This document shows, piece by piece, positions 1-11,700 of a stretch of 64,000 bases of DNA (positions are counted from its first letter, which is position 1; each line of letters starts with the position of its first letter). The translations under genes and the position numbers were made by a program. The stretch comes from Lagopus muta (taxonomy: Eukaryota > Chordata > Aves > Galliformes > Phasianidae), in assembly GCF_023343835.1 (NCBI RefSeq), contig NC_064438.1, positions 13,931,077-13,995,076 on the forward strand, given 5' to 3'. The notes under the pieces were generated by a model. It saw only the letters and a program-made list of their open reading frames with translations, ran no database searches and had not been told where the DNA came from.

Positions 1-2364
1 TTGGGAAAACTGAGCATTAAAGCAAATGGGACTTGAATTTTATTTTTTTTTTTAACCTTACCTTAATTTCACAGGTACACTGTTTTAGAGGAAGCTGTAA
101 CATAAATTCTCTCTCTTAAGTTGCTTGAGTATCTGCCATAATTTGGTTGTAGCAACTTCATATAGATATGGGTACACTCATCTATTTCTTCCCTTTCGTG
201 CCACTCCAGTCAGAAACCTGTTTTGAACATGAGCTAAAAATTAATCACCCATGGAGAAATCAGTGTAGCAAAGCATGGTAGACCTGCCCTGTAACATTTC
301 ATGCTCACTCAGCCTAGTGCATATTTGGTACTGCAAATAAACTCCTCTCAGCCTAAGTTCTCAATGGCAATACAGAAGCTGGTGACTCTCCTGAGGACCA
401 CAACACAGAAAGTAGTGAGCCTGGTGGTTAATATCTCAATTTGCTGTTACACCTAACACATGGAATACACCCTCACTTATCCAGAACTACCACATACCTG
501 TCTGTTCGCTTGCTCAAGGCTGACCAATCAGCTAGGAAGTTATATGGCAGCACTAGATGAATTCTTGTCATTTCACTGTCACGTTGGTAAAGATGGAGTT
601 ACCTAAATTGGAATCTAACACAAAGGAAAATGATGAAAAAACCAGCAAACTTTGTGATACTATAGAGTAGGAGCAAAGATTCAGACCCAGAATGGATCAA
701 CTTCAAAGTGAGGTGGAAGTTTGAAACCAAGCCCATTAATTAAAAAAAAAAAAAAAGTAAGAGGGGAAGGGGGGAAAACTATATACAGCAGAAGAGAGAC
801 CCTTTTACCTAGACAAATTCAGCCCTCACACTTCAAAACTGCAGGCCAGTTCCCAATTTAACCTGAAGTTTTACATGTCACTACAAAACTCTGGAAGTGT
901 TGGCTTTGCAGATATGCCAAACACAAACACTTTTTTTCAGTGAACTCAGTACTTTTCCACATCTACTATTGTAACTCTCCTGGCAGGCTACGAGTAGCAA
1001 ATCCTCCTTTATCTCCCTCTTCTCAGAGAGCATCTCTCTTTTTAACACAGTTTTCTCACACACAATCCCCCTTGGATGCTACATAAAGATGGGGGTGGGA
1101 GAAACACTGAAGCTGTAAGCAACAGACTGTTGTGCAGAGAGGATGTAGCCGGGGGAAAGAGGCAACTAACGAACAGAAGGGGGTGCATAAAATCTTACTT
1201 GGATCGTCTCTCTGGGGAACAGCTGTTTCCTTATAAACATCTTGCTAGCTGTCCAAACAAAAAGTTCAGACACGGAACAATAATGGAGAGCACCTGAGTA
1301 GATGTGTTCAAGGCAAGAGCTCATTCACTACCCTGCCAATTGCTCCAAGTGGCAGAATTCAGAAGCTGAGGAAACATGAACCATACATTTAACCCTGCAC
1401 ATGCTAGCATTATACCTAATGGCCTGCAGAAGCACATCCTTCCTTCTATCCATAATAAAGTCCTCTCTAGAACTCCTTTTTCCCCTGCCGTTCCTGACAC
1501 ACCAGCGGAGCATTTTACTTGACAAAGGGAAAGAGAAAATAACCTCATCAAAGCAAGGAGAAACAGCTGCAGAGCCAAGAAATGAAAAACCTAAACGTGG
1601 CAGCCTTGGAGGACTAAAAAAGTTCTACCACTGCCCTGGCACCAACAACTTGGAAGTAAAGGGAGGTGCACCAGTGAAGTAAAAAGAGTCTTTTTACTAG
1701 TCCAGAGCACAAAACAGTCTACACTTGCAGAATCGTTTTTATGCCAATACAACTGTGTCTACACAGGACTCTTGCCAGCACTGCAAGGTAGCTGTGGGCA
1801 GAGGAAGGAATATTAGCACAACCGAGCCCTTAAATGTTCCTGGGGCAGACTGATCACAGAAAGCAATTACCTGCATTGCACAACAGCTAGCAAGGACTGT
1901 GCACCACCTTTGTTCACTTCTTAAGACTTCTGGGGATCACACACACAGAGCCACAAGTCTATCTAGAAGAACCTATGTCCAAAATACCACATAGCCATTA
2001 AGGGAGGAGTGAAATCAGACCATGCACACACCTCCAGGAAATGGGGCAGCTTTGGAAGGAAGGCAGTGCACAGGACAGTGAAACACAGTAACTGACAATA
2101 AGGGAAACACATGCTCTGAGCCTGCAGTCTAATTATCTACAAGCTTTCGTCCCACTTCAGCTGTCCTGTCATGACTTTTATACATTCTATTCAGTGCAAA
2201 ACACGCTTATCCTGGGAAACAAAATCCCTCCTACTCCTACTCACATGACCTGTGGAATGAAGAAGAAGGTAAGTACAATGACACACTCACAATCAGAAAC
2301 AACAAGCAATTTCACATTGCAGAAATAGTCCCCAAGTTCAGAGGAAAGATCTGATGCAGTCAGA
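1..2364. other. Intergenic sequence downstream of MRPL23
   Basis: No coding exon, RNA gene or recognisable repeat was found on either strand. The open frames here are short and show no family resemblance. The only simple feature is a short A-run near 740-755. In mammals the IGF2 side of the cluster lies beyond MRPL23, but nothing from it can be seen here. Confidence 0.6.
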
Positions 2365-2383
2365 TTTATTTTACCTTTTTATT
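2365..2383 (-). terminator. MRPL23: MRPL23 poly(A) signals
   Basis: Two minus-strand AATAAA hexamers lie at 2378-2383 and 2365-2370, about 170-190 nt after the stop codon. This implies a 3' UTR of roughly 200 nt. The cleavage site itself is inferred. Confidence 0.65.
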
Positions 2384-2553
2384 TCTTTAAGGCCATTTTG
2401 TTGCAGTCGAGCATAAATAGCTAGGGAAAAAAAACAAAACAACCACACTAGCAAGCAATGCTCAGGGATAAACCCGCAGTCATTACAAGAAAAGTGCAAG
2501 TTCTACTGATTAAAATCCCTCTGAGCCTAAAGAAAGGCAGCTGGCTTCTTGCA

Positions 2554-2715
2554 TCAAAGTCCAAACCAATCGGGGACTCCGCCTCGTCTGGGGTCACCCT
2601 TCTGGCTCTGCTGCTCTTTCTCCATGAACGTTTTCCTGAAGTCATCAAAAGCCTCAGCTTCTGAGTCTTCTTTCTCTGGAAATAGGTTGGGAAACTGAAA
2701 GGTTTTCCCTTGACC
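2554..2715 (-). CDS. MRPL23: MRPL23 last coding exon with stop
   Basis: A 162-nt coding part opening with [19 protein letters not shown] and ending [14 protein letters not shown] before TGA at 2554-2556. The acidic linker followed by the conserved WFGL terminus matches vertebrate MRPL23. Confidence 0.96.
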   Translation of the reverse strand, partial: GQGKTFQFPNLFPEKEDSEAEAFDDFRKTFMEKEQQSQKGDPRRGGVPDWFGL

Positions 2716-5700
2716 CTAAAAGAGAAAACAAATGGTCAAAAAGGCATCTGAGCCTTCCTGCAACAGGTACGACGCATGTACTTACAACTACAATCAAAGA
2801 CCATCCTTAAATTTCTGTTGGTGCAAAAGGGTATCCTTAACTCCCAATGCCTCTTTCCAGTGCTCTCCCTGAGATACACACCTATCCCTTCCCATCAAAA
2901 ACCAGCTTCCTGCCTCTTCTTCTTTGTGCAGAAATTAAGATATCGACAACTTTCTTTATGGAATGAATGGTCAGGAGAGAGAGACCTCTTCAAAGATACT
3001 GAGCCAGCTCAGATACGTTGTAGGAGTCATATAGTAAAAGCAAGATTAGCAAAATAAGCAATTTTGTTGAAGTCACACCATCAGGGAAATACATGGCAGA
3101 GCAAGCATTCATTATGTTAATACTTAGGATACGAGTAGAGGTTATAGTTGTTTAAATCTCGTCTGGGATCAGAAAGAACAGATCTAGCAGCTGTTATTAT
3201 AGGGTGTAATGTGGGAACACAAAATAACAGATATCAGAGGTCTCTTATCAACTGGAATAAAGTCTACAGTGTAAAAATAATTACAGTGGCAACAATCTGT
3301 CTAATCCATCACTGATGAGATTAAAGTGATTACATCTGCATCAGTCATTCTGCCTAAAAGACAAGTCATTTTAGTGTAACATCATCATCAAATCTATGTC
3401 TCCCACTTGGAAAATAAACATTTGCTTGGTCTCTGGTTTTTATCTAACAGCAGGAAACCATTATTCTGTGGAAATGTTCTATCCCATTAACATTATCTGC
3501 TTGCTTTCTAGTGGTGTTTGCACTAAGCACAACTTCATTAAACTCAATATCAGCCCTTCCATTCCCTTGCATTCCATATGGGACTTTGCATAATGAAGCT
3601 CATAACTGATAGCTCATAATTCATAACACTAAAATTATTCTCCAAAACACCTACAAATCTTATCATACATTAACTTCATTGGCAGAACACTACACAGAAA
3701 TCTCAACAATAGCATTTAATTGCCTTGGATGAAAACAGTTTTTTTCAGATCATCTACTCTTTACGTTTGTGCAATAAACATAACCGAATCAGAAGCACAA
3801 TTAAGAAACAGCTCCACAAAAGAGATGAAATGAGCCTTCCACAACACAGCTATCTATACTGCATTCTGGGATCAGAAATATGACATAATTTACGGAAAAA
3901 AAACCTGCCACTGTGTCCCTGACCCTGTGTGTTATGTTCCATTTAGCCATATACACTCAACGGGGTCATTTACAGGTGTGAAAGAATTTAAACCTCAAGC
4001 ATACGTTTTGGAAAGAAAAACCATGACTTATCCCAGTTGAACTTATCCAGACTAGAATCTAGGAAATATCAACTCATACCCAGCAACGCTCCAGTTGTTT
4101 TTCTAGTGCATACTTCTTAGGGGTTTCCTAAGAGCCTGACCATACTACAAAAACAACAAGGGAGCTGCTGTGTACATTGCTCCTTCCTAGATTCTAGCCT
4201 GGATAAGATCAACTGGAACAAATCATGGTTTTCCTTTCCACAACGTACACTCGGGAGTTTCAACTCTTTTGTACCTTTCAATTACCAACAGGTATGCTTT
4301 TAATAGCTGTCCAAGACAACTGAAGCATAGTTCCATATGAGGTACAGAAATAGGTGTTATCAATGTCCTAGAACAATCCCAAAGCTGTACCCTACTGAAA
4401 TTCTTCCTGCAGTGGGATCAGAGCAAACACCCTTGCAGCCAAGGGCTGCCCAAGAAGTGAGCAAACCGAAGCATTTGGGAAAGAACTCGTTTACATTACA
4501 AAAAATTACTGTATTTTAGACTGTACTGCAAGCAGGTTGCTCAGCCCCGCCGTACCTATAGAACAGATAAGGCTCTGATTCTAAGGACTCATCCATCTGG
4601 GAGAGGAAGCCATTTTAGTAAAACACATTGGAAAACAATTCAGAATAACATGGCAGGCATACCACCTACACTGAAAATGTGAGAACTGTTCATACTGGTA
4701 ACACTGTAGTAAGGGGTTCTTGTTATGCAGCACTACCATTCTGGTATGCTTCCAACACCAAAGCACTTCTCTTATTGGCAAATGAAGGAAAGTTGTCCTT
4801 AAAGCATACTAACAACGTTCCTGGTAATTCACTAAGCATTGCAGAACAGTTATTATTTTTAAAAGAGGGAATAAAAAAAAATCTAAGAAGATAGGCAAAG
4901 AGGGTGTAGTGAAACCAGGCAAACCTTTCAGCTGTTTATCAAAGCGCTCACAGCTCCCATTTCAAGGCTGGTGAAAGTCAAATATTGAGCTGAAAAATGT
5001 CAATCTGTATCTGGAGTCTTTTAATAAATCAAAATCAGCACAGACAAGTTGGCTCTTTCCAGCTCTTGTTTTGTGAAGAAATTCTGATTTTGGCTGGCAG
5101 CCAGACACGATTTGAAACAGCCAAGACATTACACCCTGAGAACTGAAGGTTGATAAATCTTAAGTAACAATACTATGCAGTAATACTGCGCTGTAAGACT
5201 CTGCAGTGATGAAAGCTGTATGAAAAATGGCTGTAGTGCATGCTCAGTAGCTAGTTTTCAAAAGAAGCCTGTATCTTGGGTATTTCAAAATCTCAAAAAT
5301 ACCAAGAGGCATCAGCTTACAGAATGTGTTGAGAGTCTATCCAGGCATATTTATATTTGGTGCATCTTCAGCGTGGTGCCAGAGGCCACCAATGTTTCAG
5401 CTCATATGCCACCTTCTCAAAACAATGTCTACCAAAGAAACAGAGAGATCCTCATTCCTTTATGCAATCCTGCTTCAGATATACATTTTCCTTTGAAAAA
5501 GTTTTCTCTTCTGTACAGCAGTCAGCTGCTAACTATATGGTAAATCCTAACCAAAATAAAGCAAACAACTGAATTTCTACTTAGTTCATCAGAGCAAGGA
5601 TTTTACAAGGTTTCCAAACTGTCAGAATGAGAACTCCTGGCATATCCAACCAGGATGCAAAGTTTTGTGTTCTTATTCCCAAACCTTACATTTGTTCAGC

Positions 5701-8700
5701 ATTTTACCTTTTGTAAGCCATTTAAGCGAGGTCTTCCCTTTCACTGATTTACTGAAATTCATAAACTGACATGGACTCCAAAAAAGCTAAGATCTGGTCT
5801 CCCTGTAGAACTCCTGCCAGCACGGTTACCTCAGTCAGAAGCACGGGGAAAGCAGGAGAAAGTGAGAACACCCTCCTATCTGACAGTTTTGCTAAAAGAA
5901 AGCGCTGTAAAAAAGACAGACACTGACCAAAAAAAAAAACAAAAACCCAAACCCCCAAAAAACCCAGGCAATTTTGCTCAGATAATTTAGTTTGTCTTGG
6001 AATTGGATGGTGAAAAAGTCGTTTTACTGACACTGCAGCACTGTGAGGTGATATCTTTGGAGTCTGTCAGGATAAGCTCTCCCTCCACATCCTCTCATAC
6101 GAGGCCTTAAAATGTTAAAGAATAAATAAATAAAGCAATGAAGTCATAGAGGCATTACAAAAGTACCTTAAAAAAATAAAGCCAATGTGATGTTTTCACA
6201 CGTCAGTATTCTCAATTTAGGGTCCTCCCAGAGACCTCCCTTCTTCCTAGGAATTCTAAGGTTGTACACAAGTGAGATGTGTGGTCCTCTGTTCAGATTA
6301 CAGAATTGGGAACCATTCAACTTTTCTCCTGCACAAATCTAATCTTCATTTCAGCTTTACCCCAATGTGAAACTAATTTATGTACAGAGTCATTATTCAT
6401 TCATTACATGCTAACGTCTTTGAAGATAACAAGTGACCTAAACATTGAAAATAGATTTTTAACTCACATTTCAAATCTTAGTGGTTACAAAGGGTGAAAA
6501 CACACCTTGCTCCCCGAGTCTGTAGAAGGAGTTACAACATCAAGTGGTACAAATTGCCTCCATTCATTTTAATGGCAGGTTAAGTGACCATAATTAGGCC
6601 TATGAAGTCAAGTGTTCGCCATCCCACTGCTGAGCCTCATGTCAGAAAATTGCTGGAAGGATTATCCAGCACAAACTCACTTGTACTTTTCTGACCTTTG
6701 AGTCCCTTCAAAAGTTTAGGAAAAGGAGGTCAACAAAGATATTATTGTGTCGGAATGACGCAGCAAACACTGCTCATGTAAACAACTGTGAGGTCTTCTG
6801 AAGCACTTACTACTGTCCTTCAGAATTAGTAGAAAAATGATGTTTATAGTATCATTAACTAAAAAAATGTTGGACTCCCAACAGCACGGGACTCAGTCCA
6901 GCAGTAGCAGCAAATGCAGTTAAGTTTAATAATCCAGTGCATTTCAACAATTTTCCTACTACTGCACATGGTAACATCTGATATTAAAATGTATGGAAAA
7001 AACAGCACGCAGAAACAGCTTCAAAGCCCACACAGGAATAGTACAGCCAACAGTGCGTCCAAGTTTACTCTGAATTCATCACATGTCACATCTGATGTGC
7101 AAATGAGTTAATTACTAAGAACATACAGGACACTGCAGGCAGGGTCTAAGGAGAAAGCATTTGCAAAAAATGTTCCCACCGGTGCCATCATTCATGTAGC
7201 TAAATAGGTGTTAGTCCAAATGTTGACAAGGTCAGACTCCTTTTTACAGCCATCTCCATTAGATTTCTCAAAACAGGTTTAATTAAAAATAGGTCTGGAT
7301 TCCAGAGGCTTGTCTACAGTTGGGCTCCCACGGGTGCTAACACCTGCTGAGCTAAACAGTGAGAACAGTGAAGGAGGAGGAGGGGATGTTGTTGTTTTTT
7401 TTTAATTTCCATGATGTTGATGTAACTGTAAAGTTTACCAGTGGCTTCTTTCTTTTTTTTCCCTTCTCGTTCTTTTAAGTAACATTAGGATAGTTATAAT
7501 TTCATCAGATAAAAGGTTGTTGCTTTAGTTACTTGGCAAAGACAGATAGATTTCATTTTTGTTAAAAAAAATAAATTAGTGTTAAAAAGTAGGATTTGAT
7601 AGCAAAAGCAAAAATCTCCAACTTAAACCTTTCTCACCACATTCTAGAAGGGAAAAAAATGCAGGCAGAGTCTGGAATGGCAAGATATTGTTGATCCACA
7701 GCCTTCTATGATTTGAGGTATTTTTTTAGTGTGAAAATATTATGCTTGGACTGATATGTATTTGTCCAGTTACAGCCTGAGAATAAAGTAAACAGCTCTG
7801 AATCTCCAAGAAATAGTATTTGGAAAAGAAAGGACAACAATTCTTACATGTGGAGCAGCTGGGGCACTATTGTGACACTCAAGGGTGTATCAACTATGAC
7901 TTTCCACCTTTGAGACGCTTGCAGTAAGTTAATGGACATGCACGTTGTGCTGGAACACATAAGATGATGTTTTATGAAGCGAGCAAGCAAAAGCAGTCAT
8001 GAGAAACATGCTCCATTTCATTCAGGTAAACCACACAACAGCTGCTAGGGAGTCTCACTGGGAAGTGCAATACTTCCACCTAGTGGGCAACACGAAGCCC
8101 AACCCAAGTCCCTCCAAAAACAGTTATTTTTCCAGTCATAAGCAGTTTTAACTTGAAACTGGATTAATGAGAGAAAACACAGCTGGTAAAAATGGTGGGA
8201 AAGCCCTGCTACTCTGACTCACTGCAGATGCAAAATAATTCTCATTAAAAAGGGATTTTACAGTGGTTACCACACTTTTCTAAATTAGGCAGATACTAAC
8301 AATGGACTGCATAGGGCCTGTTTTGGCCTGAATCACACCGTGAATGAGAACGAAGGCAAAACCTTCCATTTCAGAAACAACGCTGGCTTTCTGGCCTCAC
8401 CCAGCATTTAAAGCTGGTGTGAACACAGAACTGGGAGCTCACTGTCTGAGACACCAGAAATAGTGATGAAAAGCAAAGAACAAATGGAAGAAAAAAAAGG
8501 AAAAAAAAAAGGAATAAAAAGAGAAACCTAAAGATTAGAATTCACGGGGATCTACAACAGAAGAAAAAACTGCAAAGAGCAGAGGAATGAGGTGAAGGGA
8601 CAGCATGCAGACATTTACTTAAAGGGTCAGTTTCTCACCTAGGATGCTGCACAACAAAAGCTTAAAGGTGAACTCCTAACTCCATTCACAGCACAGGTGA

Positions 8701-11700
8701 AAATACAGCATTCTATAAAAGCTTAGATTGATACTGTTGGGTACCAAGGGCTACTTGCTCTTTCAGGAACCACGAATGCTTTTCGACCACAATACCACAG
8801 AGGTCTGCGCAGGGCAATTTGCCTAGCAGACAAAACAGGGGCTAGAGAAGCACTGATGGTATACAACAGCACTGGTGGTATACAACTGCTTCCAGTACTA
8901 CACCACGTAATTCCCCACCACACTGCAGTTACGTATATGGTGACGACAACTATTCTGATCTCAGAAATTTAACCTGAAATGAATGCACATGGGGACTGTC
9001 TTAAATGAGTGGCTTTCCACAGAAATACAACACTTTGCTTTCTATTCTTTCCCCCTGAATTTGTCTGTGGGTTGCAGACTACCCCCGTTCTCAATTGAGC
9101 AGACACAGAAACAAGACTGTATTTAAATACAGTCCAGTAAAATTGGAGAACTGATCAAGGTTCACTAGAGACGCACGTCTGCTTCAATTTTGGGAAACAA
9201 GACTCCAAAAGCACAGCCATCACCACCAAGAAGCTGTGACAATAGAAAGTGCCTCCAATTACCTACTAAGGATCATCATCCAGAGAATGTAACTCGTAAG
9301 ACAAAATCACTCCTGACATTCAATCCCTCAGCCGTGTTTTTAATACATTAGTCATACCTAATTTCTTGCAGACAAAAGCCTTACACAGACAACAGCCTTC
9401 CCTTCAAGAGGGGAATTTGCCCAACAAATCAGAGACTCTTTCTTGAAAAAAGGCATGTTTTCTTTGTCATCAAAACTCAAGACTTCATCCAGAGGAGGCT
9501 GCCTTCAACTCCAGCACAGTAAATGAAGGTTAGTCCTCATATAAACATAAAACTCTTACTTTCTACTAATGCTGCATTTCGTGCTGTCCTTTTATAGATA
9601 AGGGCTGCCTACAAAAAAAAGAATTCTCCATTTTCCTTTCACACCCCTTCCTAAAAGGGGCTTAAAGGAAAACTTCCAAGACCATGTCAAGTCTGAACAA
9701 TTAAAAACTAAATATTGTTCTTCCCCATTGTCCGTGCATCTTTCTGCAGTGAAATGTCTGTGTGAATTCTTACACAGTCTTTAAGCTGTAAGACCACGCA
9801 ATGCTCCCCCACACTAACTCAGTGTCCCAGGACAGAGTAATATTGAGGTTGCGTTGCCAACAACAACTTTGAACTTATGGCTTTACAACCATAAATAGCA
9901 TTCCTTTAATGTAATTTTGGTATGTGAAAGGTTTTTCTTTCATGGGTGGCATTTCTTTTTTCCTTGTAGCCAGGTAAGCCCAAGAGAAGTCTGAACTATA
10001 ATGCGCTTCTGTTACGAAAGAAACTCATAAGAACATGAAGCTCCTTTTCCACTGGGCAACCAACATACGTTTTAGAACCCACTTCAGCCACAAAGCACAC
10101 TTACTAGACATGACTAAAAGCTCCTCAGGGAATATGCTTTAGTCTTCTCCGAGATCCAAAGAGCTTTAATAAAAAGTTCCCCATCCTTACAATATATTCT
10201 TTTACTTTCTGGACATTTCAGCAATCAACCACACAAGTCATGAACTTTCCAGAGTACAGGGTCAGTATGAAACTCACTGGCAAAGCAGCACTGTATGACA
10301 TCAGACCGTAACTTACATAGAAGCCTCAGACAAAAACGGGATTTGAGAACTACCGTTTTGTTTGAATTTGTTTTTCAGCTAAGTCATCAAATGTCTTTAT
10401 ACATTCTGGAGCATATTAAAAAAAATAATAATAATAATAATCTACATTAGAGGATTGGAAGAAATAGCCAGCCAACTGGACAATTCACTAAGCATTACTT
10501 CCAGCTTGGCTGATTAACAGCTCCTTCTTCTTTCCCTGCAAGCATCCACGTGAACTCACCAGCTGTACGTAGGCGACCTTGTAATCTGGTTTCTTCACTC
10601 TCTGATTCTTATGGTTTCTCTTGTTGTTTGCACCTGCAGAATAGAAGAGGTCCATCAGTAACTACACAGGACTTCCAAGTACCCAAAAGGAAGAGCAGGC
10701 TGAAGGGGGGGACTTCCCCAGTCTTGATTTTTTGTTAAGATTCATCTTAATTCCATCAATATCAACATACATACTACACAGTAATATCTGAATTACTAGA
10801 ATGTACTGAAGCTGGTAAACACTGCTCACATGTAAGGAGAGGAGACCAGATTCAAACTGCTGACATGCTTTCATGGTCAAAACACAAATTTTGCAAAGCA
10901 GTAAAGTGGAAATTCTTCTGAGTAGAGGGCCAGGAGAAACAAACTGCCCTTCCAACATTAACAGCTTCAGTCAAATAATGAGGAAATGACCACTGAGCAG
11001 CTTCAGACTGGTCAACTTTTACTGCTCAGCTAATGAGAATGATCTACTGTCAAACAAATCAGAAAATTACACTCCAGAACCAAAAAAAACCAACAAAATA
11101 AAGCATCTTCACTTTATGCAAGTTGTGTTCAGAAGTTCATTTTACTCCCTGCATAAAAGAGAGTTAAAGCTCTTGAACTACGAGACATCCTAAACCTTTC
11201 CACTTCTATCCCTGACCATACACATATTAACAACACTTCCATAAGTAATGAGGAACAAAACAAGGTTACAAGGACAAACAAGAAGATTTTTTAGTGCTGT
11301 TGAAAATTGAATGTTTTTGGTATTAAAGACTTTAGTTTCTACATAGGCATATTGCAGATGATCTTTGTTTTCCTTCTATTCTTCTATGCGTTCTGAGTTA
11401 CAACCTTCTTCTGATGCTTTATCTTTCATTCTCCATTTTTCACTATCACAGCCCTTTTTACCCTACACCTTTTTAAAAATTGCCTCTGCTCTTGGTATTA
11501 GAAACACATCAATCAATTCCTTTCCTAGTCAGTGCACAAAAAAGAAGAATCCAGCCAAAGATGTGCTACCCAACAAGTCACTGTCCGTGTGATTAATTAG
11601 CTACCTGCTGATCAAAAACATGCCTGACATAAAAATGGTGTTCCTGACTTTGTACAGCATACAGAATGCATTCAGAGATGCTCTGCGAAAGGAAGCATTC

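Noticed and set aside
8849-8886. Two tandem copies of a 19-bp unit (agcactgatggtatacaac type)
   Set aside because: Only two copies, with no wider structure; a chance local duplication is enough to explain it.
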